A stretch of DNA of 64,000 bases, taken from the NCBI GenBank assembly GCA_024500155.1, contig CM044871.1, positions 82,382,402-82,446,401 of the forward strand, in the 5' to 3' direction. Under the pieces are notes generated by a model. That model was not told where the DNA came from and did not search any database. It saw nothing but the letters and a program-made list of their open reading frames with translations. Positions 10,472-21,906 of the stretch are shown in pieces. The stretch's first letter is position 1. Every line of letters starts with the position of its first letter. This DNA comes from Chenopodium formosanum. Lineage: Eukaryota; Streptophyta; Magnoliopsida; Caryophyllales; Amaranthaceae. The position numbers were made by a program, and so were the translations under genes.

Positions 10472-10955
10472 TATTTAATTAATATTTATAATTGAATATA
10501 TAATATTTCAAAACTGAACATATTTATTTAATAGTTGTAAATGCACGTACAATTATTTTAATTGAACATTTAATTAAGGAGCATTATTATAGATGAAAAA
10601 TGTATAAAACTTATAATTTCTGTACTTGTTATTAAAAATTTTTGAAGGTCTCCTTATTGTAATTGTAAGAATCATTTCTATGACAACTACAATATGACAC
10701 ACACTCTTATTGAAATTCCTTATTAAATTTGTAAAAATAATTACTTCATGATATAATTGGGTGCTTTAATTAGTAGTATAAAAATGAACTTTTAACTATA
10801 TGCACATGTTCATTTTAAAATTAATGCATTTACTTGTTACAAAAGAAATGATCATGAATAAGAATGAAAATGAACATATATTATTATATAACTGAACATA
10901 TATTATTATATATTGCAAATGACCATGGAATCAAAGATATTAATCGGCTAACATG

Positions 10956-10960
<5 letters not shown>
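10472..10960. other. AT-rich gene-free DNA
   Basis: No gene. Recurrent TGAACATWTA words, and a segment near 10658 (TTGTAAGAATCATTTC) similar to one near 12413, suggest that an older degenerate repeat was split by the CACTA-like element. Confidence 0.5.

Positions 10961-10999
<39 letters not shown>
10961..10999. repeat. (TA)n microsatellite
   Basis: About 19 TA units directly left of the CACTA-type element. A second run lies on its right side. Confidence 0.95.
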
Positions 11000-11002
<3 letters not shown>

Positions 11003-12227
11003 TACAAAATTAAGTCAATATAGCATCAACTAAAATTTGTTTCTATTCACCAAAAATTCGTTGCCAACTCTATTTAGCAACAGGTTGGAAACGAAAATTT
11101 GTTGTTGCTAAAAGGCTTGTTGCCATGGGATTTTGGCTACCAGTTGCAAATCAATTTTGTTGCAATATTGCATCCATTTAAATATAATTTCCATGATAGT
11201 TGTTGTTTTTGGTGCATTCGTTGCCAAGTTTGGCAACAGATTCCCATTGGTTGTTGTTAAAATTAGCAACAAATTATTAATGTTAGTTCCTAAAATAGCA
11301 ATAAATTATTAATGTTTGTTCCTAAAAATAGAAACAAATATTAAAGTTGGTTCATAAAAATAGCCACAAATCATAAATATTGGTTGCTATCAACTTTACG
11401 AGACAAAAACTCAATCCCTATTAGCAATTCGATCAGTTCAACCTAAACCTGGCCATTACCAATCCGAAACCTCACTCGAGTCAACTCGGCTTGACTTTGC
11501 ATGTAAGGCTCTTTGAATCCCCAGTCTCAAGAATCACAGTTGGTAGGCGTCGAACTTGTGTCATCAAAGTCACATGGTGAATCTCTTACCAATTATACCA
11601 AGTATCATTTGTTTACTTCTATGCATATAATTTATAATAAGTGAACGAAATATTAGAGACGAAATTGAAAAATTTGTCTCTAAAGTAGGGACAAAATTAA
11701 AAATTTGTCTCTAAATTAAAGACGAAATTGAAATCCGTCTCTATTTGGTCATCATAGCAACAAATCATAAGAAGAGTGTTTTCAAATAATTTTATATATA
11801 ATAGCAAAAAGTGGCCTACATATAAATTAACAGCAAAATGTAACACAACTTGTTTTCAAAGGCAAGAAATAAAAAAAATATGTTATAATCTAGTAACAAT
11901 AGTTTAGACGACTTGTTTCTAATGGCAACAATTCAAAAATTCATTGTCTTTGTTTGTTTCTAAATCAATACAAATAAAATATTTGTTGTCATAGTTTGTT
12001 ACTAAATAACAACAAGAGTAAAATATGATGCCATCTAGTAACAATTAGTAAGACAATTTGTTTTAAATTGCAACAAATCAAAAATATGTAGCCATTAATT
12101 ATTAAAAAACTAAATGATAAAATGTCGCTTTTAATTAGGCAATGAAAAAAATTATATTCATTGCTATTTAGCAACGTTTTAAAAATTTGTTGCCAAATTT
12201 AGTTGCTAAAAAGCTTTAATTTTTGTA

Positions 12228-12230
<3 letters not shown>
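11000..12230. mobile_element. Non-autonomous CACTA (EnSpm)-type element
   Basis: Begins CACTACAAAATTAAG and ends with the inverse (CTTTAATTTTTGTAGTG), the CACTA superfamily signature. The interior is rich in GTTGCTA/TAGCAAC and ACAAATT words in both orientations, like subterminal transposase sites. There is no transposase. Both flanks are TA microsatellite, so the expected 3-bp duplication cannot be proven (TAT on the left, TGT on the right). A SINE-like segment sits inside at about 11455-11612. Confidence 0.75.
11455..11612 (-). mobile_element. Candidate tRNA-derived SINE remnant inside the CACTA element
   Basis: Read on the minus strand, TGGTATAATTGGTAAGAGAT (box A-like, about 11600-11581) is followed by AAGTTCGACGCC (box B-like, about 11557-11546). 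A GC-richer body of distinct composition follows. No clean tail or target duplication was seen. Confidence 0.4.

Positions 12231-12234
<4 letters not shown>

Positions 12235-12286
<52 letters not shown>
12235..12286. repeat. (TA)n microsatellite
   Basis: Long TA run continuing from the right end of the CACTA-type element. Confidence 0.95.
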
Positions 12287-12291
<5 letters not shown>

Positions 12292-13409
12292 AAAGACAAA
12301 TATTGAAATTCAAAACTGAAATGAATATCTATTATTTACAATTTACATTTCAAAATCTAGAACATTTTAATAATTAAAGAGCACACCACAAACTCATATA
12401 ACTCAATTGTAATTGTAAGAATCGCTTCCATGAGAAGTACAAGAAATTTGTAGCAAATATTTGAAAAAGATACAAAAATATGTTTATCATATATCAAAAT
12501 TCTAATAAATGTAATTTAATGTGTATTTGATCATATAGTATTATTTGATTGAACATTTACCAATTAAAAATGAACATTTATCAAAGAATTTTCCACTTCA
12601 AAATATAAAAAGAACGAGCATTAATATGTGAATGATCATGTTCTAATATATAAATGAACATTAATGATATTAATAATCTATTAACATGTGAATACCATCG
12701 TACTAATATATAAATGAACATTTACCAAATAGAAAATGAACATTCATAAAAATAGAGTTTTTCACTACGAACTAAATTTAAAAATCTATACTCATACGAA
12801 ATAGATTAAATTATCCAAAAATTGCGGCAATTACACTCTTTTTTAATATTTTGAGTCCAACAATTTTATAAACTAATAACACATCACAAATTTATTTATT
12901 TTCCCTTTTTTTTATTTACAAAAATAAGTAAAATTATATATCATACTTACGTTGATACATTATCAATTGGATGTTTCTTTTATTTTCATGAAAACACAAA
13001 TGCAACAAAAATCAGTAAAAGAACTAGGATATTATACTTGTGTTTTCGTTTCAAAAATCAACAAAAACACTTATAATTTCGATTTTCGACTTTGCTTTAG
13101 TAATTTTTCCAACAATTGTGTAAATTTGCCTCATATATTAGACATCGCGCTTGACTATCATAAAGAATTATAACTCTTTACTGAAATTTATTTGCAAATA
13201 TGAAAATTTTGATGAGAGAGAAAATGAGGAAATAAAATGAAGAAAATGAAGAGAGAGAATTTGAATGGTGGTTCATTTTATTTTATTTTATATTTTATAA
13301 TGTAGTATGTGGGGTATAGATGGTTACTATAGCAACTTGCAAGTGGTTAGTATATGGGAAGTGAGGAATTAGTGGGAGGAAGGGTAAATGGTACCGTTTT
13401 GCATGGGAG
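12287..13409. other. AT-rich gene-free DNA
   Basis: No coding gene supported. Repeated TGAACATT words as in 10472-10960; a purine-rich run at 13210-13260. The 73-codon frame at 12952-13173 has no recognisable features. Confidence 0.5.
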
Positions 13410-13974
13410 TGTAGGTAGTAAACCCTACACAGGGGTCTAGTGTTCACTAATTATTATAGGAAGAGGCCCATGATGGGCCTTCTCCCTCTAGGTGGCCGGC
13501 CATATGGAAGAGTTTAAATGGATTGGGCTAGTTATAATACAATTATAAATAGACTAGGTGCCTAGGGTTAGTTGAACATAACACTCAGTGATCATAGTTC
13601 AAACCCTAATTAGCAAACACATGCCAACCCCTCAAAAACCATCTTTCACTCTCGTCCGTCCTCCTTGGTGTGCACCGGTGGTGCGTGCACGGTGGTGGTG
13701 GTTTGTAGTGGTGGCAAGTTGTCCACAAAGGTGGTGATCGTGGTTAACCACCTTCACTCGACCAATTTAATATTGGTAGACGACTTATTCGAATCCCGTG
13801 GACTAAGTAGAGAAGCAACGCTTGGGGCTCTATTATCTCCCTAATTGACAGTCAATCGCTTGTGGAAATCACGCGTTGTATTGTGTGATTCTTTGTGTTA
13901 TGCTTGTAGATCCTGTTTAGGTGCAAACGAATATGATTTGTGAAGTTTCGCATTAAAGTACCTAAAACCCTACA
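13410..13974 (+). repeat. Possible solo LTR
   Basis: A segment with gene-like composition in AT-rich surroundings starts TGTAGG and ends CCCTACA, giving inverted TG...CA ends. It has a TATA box (TATAAATAGA at 13544). Downstream is a region with GTGGTGG repeats and a TTGTGTTATGCTTG stretch that could be R/U5. No 5-bp target duplication was found (GGGAG against TAATG), and no internal retrotransposon region is adjacent. It could be an old solo LTR or a TRIM fragment. Confidence 0.4.
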
Positions 13975-14314
13975 TAATGTACCACTAAAATATAAGTTAT
14001 CTAAATAGTACTTTTTAATTGCAAAATTGTCATCCTATATGCGCTGAAATCAATAGGTGCTATGCACCAAGACTTAACCGCACGTCAGTGCCTAGTGAAG
14101 ATGTTTTGTTCCTAATTTAGATTATGCTTATGTCGGCTACTAATGTTATTTCTTATGGAATAATTTAGGGTTACTTTTAAGGTTTTCTTATGTTATGTAA
14201 GGAATTGTTGGGTGGACGTACAATTATTAAGTGCTCATCATATTGATCAGACTACCTAATTCAAGCCAATATGTAACTTCATTATTGAGATATTTTGTGA
14301 GATGAGTGTTATAT

Positions 14315-14363
<49 letters not shown>

Positions 14364-14936
14364 CTCTCTTGTTTATCCTACATGAAACCTAATAAGAAAA
14401 TACTATCCCTTACCCTGTGGACGTAGGTCTAATTTCACCGAACCACATATATCTACGTGTTCATCTAATCTATTATCTATTTTGTGCTCTCAAATTTATG
14501 TTTTTATGTATTGATATCTATATTCACATATCAAACACATCATCTAAATCAATTGATCCTAGTATATTTCCTAACATAAAGTACTCATAGTAACTTATTC
14601 AATTGGTTATAAGAGGGTTTTTTTTTTTTTTTTTTTTGGTTCCCAATTCTTCTGGTTTGTTAGTCTTTTTCACGAACTTTACTCGGAGCTAGGGATTAAT
14701 TTTTGTCAAACCTAAAATTGGGATTTCATTGTACAGTATTGTATATTTGGAGCTGAATTGAATTAATTTGAGCAGAACTGATCAACCGAAAATCTGATAA
14801 ACAAGTCCAAAAGAATATGACTTTTATATAAAAAAAAAAATAGATGATAAAAATTTAAACGCATAAAGAAGGTATTTCATCCAAAAAGTCAAGTATATAA
14901 AAGCTCCCCACAAAATAAACACAATTTTTTTTTTAT
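13975..14936. other. AT-rich gene-free DNA with poly-T runs
   Basis: No gene seen. Poly-T of about 43 at 14318-14360 and another of about 22 at 14617-14638; the first could be the tail of a minus-strand retroposon. Confidence 0.5.
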
Positions 14937-14947
14937 GTGCGTCCTGT

Positions 14948-15410
14948 TGTACCGTACGACAAGGATTACTTGAGTTTTTTGGTCAAGGGTTACTCGAGTT
15001 TTGTGGTCAGAGGTTATTCGAGTTTTCGAGGTTACTTTAGTTTCTCGTTAAGGGGCTACTCGAGTTTCCGGGGTTATTTGAGTTTCTCGGTCAGAGGTTA
15101 CTCGAGTTTTTCGATCAAGGGTTACTCGAGTTTCTTGGTCAGGGGTTACTCGAGTCACAATTTTTGTATGCGGCTTGACCGAGAAACAAAAATTGTGACT
15201 CGAATAACTCCTGACCGAGAAACTCGAGTAACCCCAAACAGAGTAACCCTTAACCGAGTGAACCCCTCGAGTAACCCTGTCCGAACCACTCAAGTAACCC
15301 CTAACCGAGTAACTTAAGTAACCCTGACTGATCAGAAACTCACGTAACCACCCTGATTGAAAAACTTAGGTAACATCTAGCAAAAAAACTCGGGTAACCC
15401 CTGTCGTATG
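14948..15410. mobile_element. Foldback element of GGTTACTCGAGT-type units
   Basis: The left arm (about 14948-15165) has about nine direct copies of a 20-30-base unit resembling GGTTACTCGAGTTTCTCGGT. The right arm (about 15190-15410) has the reverse complement (ACTCGAGTAACCCC). The ends match: TACGACAAGGATTACTTGAG on the left, and ATACGACAGGGGTTACCCGA when the right end is reversed. The spacer near 15165-15185 is very short, so a transcript would form a long imperfect hairpin. The frames that cross it are repeat artefacts. Superfamily unknown. A relative lies at 50520-50710. Confidence 0.65.
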
Positions 15411-16027
15411 ATATGGCCTACTGCATCAAAAAGTTGCTGCAAAATAAAAGGGCAGATCAACAAAAAGGAAAAGAAAAGAGGAAAGAGCGAGGCAAAGTAA
15501 GTTGAGCTAGCAATATAATGTACAGTTTCATTTTCAATTGAGTGGTTGATTGTATAATAATCATTGCAACATAAGAAATTAATGGAAGATATATTAGCTG
15601 GATGGTAATTAGTCATTAATGTGTTTAGTGGCATGTCTAATCTCTAATTAATCATGTTTACTACTAATCTCTTTTCTTCAATTCCTTATCTTCTGTATGA
15701 TGCTAATTAATTCGTTCGTTCAAAGGCAATTGATCACTATTTCAACTAAAAAAGGACATCATGTTCTTATAGTGTATACAATGATTAGTTCAATTACTTT
15801 AATGCACTTTGTTCCTAATAATACGTTCTATTACTTCAATGTACTTTAATTTGTTCCTAATACTTCATCATACGTCAATATGATTTGCATGAGCATGTGA
15901 AAATGAAAATAATCTTAATTAAGGTGACAACTAGCTACTTGTATAACCTAATATATACTCGATCCAAATAACCAAAATAAATACGAGTAACTACATTTAG
16001 AAATTGTAAATTTAGAACAAAATCTTA
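15411..16027. other. Gene-free DNA
   Basis: AT-rich; nothing recognisable. Confidence 0.5.
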
Positions 16028-16118
16028 CTACCTTCGTTAATTGTTATCTGCAACTTTTGAATATTTTATATCTCTAAAATAATACCCCAAATTAGCAAAT
16101 AACATTTAACGGAGGTAG
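16028..16118. mobile_element. Stowaway-like MITE
   Basis: 91 bp with inverted ends CTACCTTCGTTAATTGTTAT and (reversed) CTACCTCCGTTAAATGTTAT, flanked by TA on both sides. This is the Tc1/mariner Stowaway pattern. Confidence 0.8.
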
Positions 16119-16606
16119 TATTTAATTTACGTATTAATAGTACCAATAATTGAACTTTTTTTATTTTCCCTAATGATGCTGGTTGAAGAAGCGCAATTCT
16201 TACAAGTATTATGTAGTTCATTGCAAAAGCAATGTGAAATAATGAGTATTGAAAACCTTTAGAAAGACAAGAAAGCTGGCTCCCATAATCAATCAAATAA
16301 AGAGAATTAAGCATCTTATTTCAATTCACGTCGACGACTAATGAAGTGGAAATTCAATAGATAAAAATTCACTAAAACCCCACGGCAAAAAAAGATCCTC
16401 CCCTTTACTTTAGATATTGACTTTAGTTTAAATTGGTGGTTCACAGTTAATTTCATGATTTACTTTTGATTTGACTCTCATCAATTATTGAATTAGTGTG
16501 GATCATTTTGAAAAATTGGTTCACTTAACAATTATACTTATATATTTGTACTCGTATAGTCGTGTATACTAACACGTATTGCCTTATACGGAATAACAAT
16601 TACAAA
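16119..16606. other. Gene-free DNA
   Basis: AT-rich; no gene seen. The 82-codon minus frame at 16066-16314 overlaps the MITE and shows no domain. Confidence 0.5.
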
Positions 16607-16608
16607 TA

Positions 16609-16699
16609 CTACCTCCGGTCCAAATTACTCGCAATTTTGGAGTATTATTTGTGAGATATAAAATATTCCAAAGTTGCGAGTAATTTGGACCGGAGGTAG
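16609..16699. mobile_element. Stowaway-like MITE
   Basis: 91-bp hairpin with CTACCTCCGGTCCAAATTAC at both ends (inverted), flanked by TA. Near-perfect arms indicate a relatively young copy. Confidence 0.9.
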
Positions 16700-16701
16700 T
16701 A

Positions 16702-17152
16702 TTTACGATCGAGTAGTAATTTATAAAAATCACCAAAGTTATTAAGTGAACACACTAGCTAGCTAGCCTTCAAGTTGTGCATGCAAGTGACACCACTTAG
16801 CTTGCATTAATATGCTCCTCACCTTTATGTTTGTCCAATTTTTATACGTTAAGAAGTACAAGTGAAATTAAACATTTCTTCTCTTGTAAATTAAATTACA
16901 TGAATATGCTTCATACATTCACATTTAAATTAGGCCTATCTTAACCTAACTTATTATCATGAAGAAAACAATAGAATTCATTGTCAATCAGAGTTTACTT
17001 CATTGTTTGTCTCCATTTGAATGATTTTTTTTTTTTTTTCAAATAAAGCTAATAGGCATAGCTATTTTAATAAGGACAATAGAGATTTACGACATAAGTA
17101 GAATAAATTATAATATATGCAGTGCTTTGGTGTCGGTCTTCTAAGCATTTGA

Positions 17153-17192
<40 letters not shown>

Positions 17193-19299
17193 CCATTTTT
17201 GCAATATATAGTCTCAATTATTATTTTCAAAAGAAGAAAAATAAATATGCCCTACTTTGACAAAATAAATAGGGATATGAAAGTGCTTTTGATGTTGCGT
17301 CAGTCATCAATTGATAGCCATATGATATGCTTGTTGTCTTGTTGATGTATTTTTGACGGTTGATTTTTATTAAAAGTCCATAACCCACATTGCTCGTACT
17401 TTTGTTTTGTCGTAGTCATAAATTAATTAATTGATTAACATGAAACATTTATTTATTAAGCTAAAAATAGGATTATATATTACAAAAATGCATTACAATA
17501 ATATGACATCCCCACACTTAATTTAATCGTGCATGAAAAATTTAAAATTTGTGGACCTTCATATCTTGATTCTTGAGGTACAACTATACAATATATTGAC
17601 TTTAATATCTTTAGATCTAGGTTTTGATGACTTCATATTAAAGGGGAATTAAAGAAAAACAAAAGAAAACTTTTTGTTTATACGTGTTTCATTGTAGACT
17701 TTAGAGTTTTAATTAGGTAGAGTCATGTAGATTAATTAAAGGGAAATAATGTCGAAAAAAAATAATAATAAGCTATAGCTAGAAGGCTTAATCTATAAGA
17801 ATATGAATAGGATAAGTGGATAAAGAATGAATTTGGACTAAAAGTCTAAGGTAGACTATAACAAAACGTTTGCCACAATTGTGGGTGCGGTAGCTTTGAC
17901 AATACAAAACAAAGTTTCAAAATGTGTAATCAATATTTGTATTTAATACTAGAGATTAATAAAAAGGTATATATGAAGGTTTTCACAAACATCTTATCAA
18001 CAATTCACTTTTAAGAATTAAGAACGGGCGTATATTATATAACTTTGGAAGTAAATATTATATCGTTTATTAATGTCCATGGTAATGTGAGTCCATATTC
18101 AAATACGTCACTTTCTTCAGAATTACTTTGTATGACTATCCTTTATCATCACTTTAGATGTGATATCCGTATCAACAACCAAGTGTTGATAAAATTTAAT
18201 TAGAAAAGCCCCATATTTACAATAAACTTATGTAATTAGAGATTCATCAATTTATTTGTTTTTTTAATTTACTAATTTCAACACATTTTTACATAACTTA
18301 ATTAATTTTGAAAGTTACATAATTTAAATCATTATTATTGAACTTAAGTAAATATTCCATATTACTCTATATTTTCTTAAAATTAAGTAAGCATGGCCTT
18401 ATACTAAATACGAAATAAAATTAAAAGGTACTCAGTACTTTGTTGTACAAGATATTCTCTAGATTTTATGAACGGATTTCTTTCCATTAAATGTGAGCAG
18501 ATTTTCATGACTCAATTATTGTCAAGCCAAGCCAAAAATAATTGTTTTTTTATTAAAAAAAAAAAACTCCAACAGATGGTTTGAGAGAGACAAGCTAAGG
18601 GCAAATACAAAAACGAAAAAGAGTAGATAATGAAGCATTAAATATGAAGACTTACTGGGCCAATGGGCCCCAAAGTGATGGGCCATGATCCATGGATCTA
18701 AATACAAATAAAGAATACTGCTACGTACTCAGGTACTATACTGCATGTTGTGTATATAACACTTCTACAGTTTTCTTTTGGGTTTTTTTTGCCTAAAAGA
18801 TAAAGATCCCAGTTTATAACGTTTTTTGTAAAAAGGTGGGCCCAGTTACCAGTTGGCCAAAGTGAAATTAAAAAAAAAATGGTCGCTGTAAATCGAGTTG
18901 TATGTTATTCCTACATACAGCACTAATAGAAATTTGACACATCATAAAAAAAAAGGGAGAAAATTAGGATTCAAATATAAATTGAATTCTAATTGAACAT
19001 GGGCCCATTATTGTAGCCAATAAAAACTTGACAAAGTATGGTTGTATGTACGGACCACATACAACAATTGTATGTATAGCCTTTACCCTGTAAATCTGAG
19101 TCAATGCACGCAATGATGCGTACACAGAAAAGATAATGCTGCCTTTTTGGTTGTACGTCCCATTTTAAGTACTTCATCTTATCCTCACCACTCTTTTTTT
19201 ACTCTTACTTGACTCATTATTATTATTTCTTGCTCCCCAAGGCCCATATAAATATTACGGAGTAGTGTATAAAAAATTACAGTGATTTATCAAGGTAAG
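16702..19299. other. Gene-free AT-rich DNA
   Basis: No gene, RNA or clear transposon recognised over about 2.6 kb. Poly-T runs occur at 17025-17039 and 17157-17192. Short open frames (for example minus 18522-18707 and minus 18989-19177) lack any domain. Confidence 0.5.
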
Positions 19300-19621
19300 G
19301 TTCTGTTTTTATATGATTATTTTCGGTTCTCTTTAGTTCAGCTTTAATAAGTTCACTTCACTTCAATTCAGCTCAGCTCTTAATTCCCTTTACTTATAAA
19401 ATATTTATTTTAGTTCAGTTTAGTTCAGCTCTAATACGGGTCTATTCTCATAGACTGAACTGAACTGAGCTGAACTAAATTGAACTGAATATTTTATAAG
19501 AGAAGAAAATTAGGAACTGAACTGAGCTGAGCCGAGTTGAACTGAACTGAAAATAAACGTATGAGAATAGACCTTAAGTTCAGTTCAGTTCAGCTGAGTT
19601 CAGTCAATGAGAACAAGCCCT
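19300..19621. mobile_element. Tourist-like MITE, CAGTTCAGCTCAG family
   Basis: Arms are full of GTTCAGTTCAGCT and its complement AGCTGAACTGAAC. The left end carries GGTTCTGTTTTTA and the right end GAGAACAAGCCCTTA. Two internal inverted modules meet at about 19440, so it may be two copies fused or one with duplicated arms. Same family as 36552-37198, 41239-41385, part of 31036-31165 and 55180-57015. Confidence 0.6.
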
Positions 19622-19841
19622 TAGTGAGATAATTACTCCCTCAATTTCTTTATTTTTGTTCCTATTGTTAAATTTTGGATTAAATTTTGAAAACTTCAAC
19701 TATAAATTATCGTAAATTTATGAAAGATAGTATAGTCATGAGTGGTCTTGTTAGATTCGTCTCATTGTATATTTTATTAATATCACGTTTATAAAAATAA
19801 AGATATACAGAGTAGTTTTAAGACACATCTATTTTTTATAA

Positions 19842-20030
19842 AGGTTGCTCACCCGTTTCACCGAAGCTTAGCTTCGACTGCATCCGGATCCGACTCGGGT
19901 GACACACCTGGCTTTTGGTGGGTGAGTCTCTCAACAAGAGTTTCTGCATACGGTGAGGCTCGAACCCGAGATCTCCCTTAAACGACATCAAATTGCTTAC
20001 CACTTGAGGCAAGTCTTGTTGGTAAAATTA
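19842..20030 (-). mobile_element. tRNA-derived SINE
   Basis: On the minus strand a box A-like AAGACTTGCCTCAAGTGGTA (about 20018-19999) is followed by a box B-like GGGTTCGAGCCTC (about 19967-19955). A GC-rich body ending in TTTATAAAAAATAG comes after. This is the layout of plant Au/TS-type SINEs. Confidence 0.7.
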
Positions 20031-20144
20031 CAGATATGTGTATGCTTTGATACTCTATAGGTTCACAACGATAGGGCTTTGATTATTTATCAATGAACTC
20101 TCGCCGACTTTTAATACAAGTAAAAGAGTTTAGTTATTTACTTA

Positions 20145-20526
20145 CGCCCTGTTTGGTTTGATGTAAAAGGGTTTCATGGAAAATGAATTTTTTTTTTTTT
20201 TTTTTTCCCATTTTCCTTTGTTTGGTTCGTTAAGGGTGCAAAACAATTTTTCCAAGGGTGGAAAATTTCATCCTTAATGATAGAAAACATTTTCCTTCCC
20301 AAAACAAGGGAAGCCATATTTTCCTCTCTCCTCTTTACCTCTTTTTTTACTTCCCTCTCATTCATCCTTACATTTCCACTCTTTATTTTTTATTTTTCTT
20401 GGAATTTTTTTTGTATGCAACCAAACAAAGGAAAACTAACTTGCAAATATGTTTTTCCTTGAAAATATGTTTTTCATGAAAACTAATTTTCCATTAAAAA
20501 TGTTTTACATTAAACCAAATGGGGCC
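20145..20526. mobile_element. Tourist-like (PIF/Harbinger) MITE
   Basis: Inverted ends CGCCCTGTTTGGTTTGATGT and (reversed) GGCCCCATTTGGTTTAATGT, flanked by TTA on each side (20142-20144 and 20527-20529). 382 bp; the interior is A/T-rich with GGAAAA/TTTTCC blocks and no protein. Confidence 0.85.
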
Positions 20527-20529
20527 TTA

Positions 20530-21474
20530 ATGTGTAATAATGAGCGCTAAGTATAAACAATTTTTTTTTTCCACAATCTATTATAGATGTTGATACCAGT
20601 ATACAAGCGAATTTCAATTTATTTTGGGTATATGGCAATCCTATTAAATACCTGATTTCATTCTTCCCAACCTTAACTCAAAATTAACATATAACACCTT
20701 TATTTTAATTGTTTTCAACTTTTTTTTTTTTTTTTTAATTATCAATTTTAACTTTATTCATTATTTACATACTTCACTTTAATCACAATAGCTATGTGAA
20801 ATCACGTTGTAATCGCCTCTATGAACAGTAACCAATTATCAAACTTTTTATAGTTTTACTTCGTTAAAAATAAAAAATAAAATTAAGTAAATGGTGAGAT
20901 TAGTAAGCGTAAAAAGAATCATTATGAGTAAAATAACTAACCTAGCTAGTGTGTTTTAACCCTACTGGAAAAAAGGATAACCCTGTACAAAGCTTAATTA
21001 TTATGCGATAACAATTTATTAGTCGCATCAATTCGCAAAAATGAATAGAGTAACTTGACATAATCGACATGTTAGGACATACTTGAGAGTTGTAACCCTC
21101 TTTAATTCTTTATACTTGCTTTTAGGAAATATGATTTATAAGGTAAAAGTATAGTCTGTGTGTTTTATAGATGGAAAGTTAACGTTTTATAAGTAAGTTT
21201 CAAAAGTAGAAATTACTATTATGGAGTATGATAAACAACTCTTGTCTTTTATATTAGGTAAGTCGCCAAATGAAGAGCTTTTGAATGTGGGAAACATCCT
21301 TAATTGGTAGTAAAATGAATATAATTTGAAGATCATAGGAAAAATAAAAACCTAAATTTAAAGGACAAGATAAGAGTGAGAGATAATTCAGATGGTTAGA
21401 GTTTCCCTCATAATTTTAGAGGATCTTGAGATAGATTCTCGTCATTCGTGCTTGTGCCTTTCTAAACTAAAAAC
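20530..21474. other. Gene-free AT-rich DNA
   Basis: Nothing recognisable. Confidence 0.5.
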
Positions 21475-21477
21475 AAG

Positions 21478-21903
21478 GGCTCTGTTTGGTAGTAAGCTTA
21501 TTGGGGGTATATTAGCTTATTTGACTAACTTTAGCTGATTGACTAGTCAAACAAGCTAATACAAGTGTTTGGTAGTAAGCTTATTGAAAGAGCTTATTCC
21601 ACTAAATAAACTCTTTTTGAAAAAGCTCATTTTATGAGCTTTTTCAATTAGCTTATTCATTAATTATTGTGAAATGACACTTATAACCTCATTTAATTTA
21701 AAATCCTATCTAAACTACCTACTCCAAAATTAACTTATTGGTCATTTCACATACTCAATCACCTTTAAGCTATCAGCTATTTACCAAACACTTTTATATA
21801 ATCAGTTAATACAATAAGTTAGTCAAATCAGTTAATAAAATCAGCTAGTCAAAATCAGCTAACTCAATCAGCTTCAGCTTTCAGCTTTCTCCCAAACAGG
21901 GCC
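21478..21903. mobile_element. MITE with GGCTCTGTTTGG ends
   Basis: 426 bp with terminal inverted repeats GGCTCTGTTTGGTAGTAAGC and (reversed) GGCCCTGTTTGGGAGAAAGC, flanked by AAG on both sides (21475-21477 and 21904-21906). The interior has many AGCTTATT/AATCAGCT inverted words. The 3-bp duplication suggests PIF/Harbinger, though AAG is not the usual TWA. Confidence 0.75.
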
Positions 21904-21906
21904 AAG

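Noticed and set aside
12952..13173. 73-codon plus frame
   Set aside because: No recognised domain; AT-rich surroundings with chance-length frame.
14937..15317. 126-codon frame of YSSF/RGYSS repeats and its antisense 81-codon frame
   Set aside because: Both are translations of the foldback repeat units; stop-free only because the unit lacks stops.
14948..15410. CRISPR-like array
   Set aside because: Repeats are contiguous, variable and mirrored, in a plant genome; this is a foldback element.
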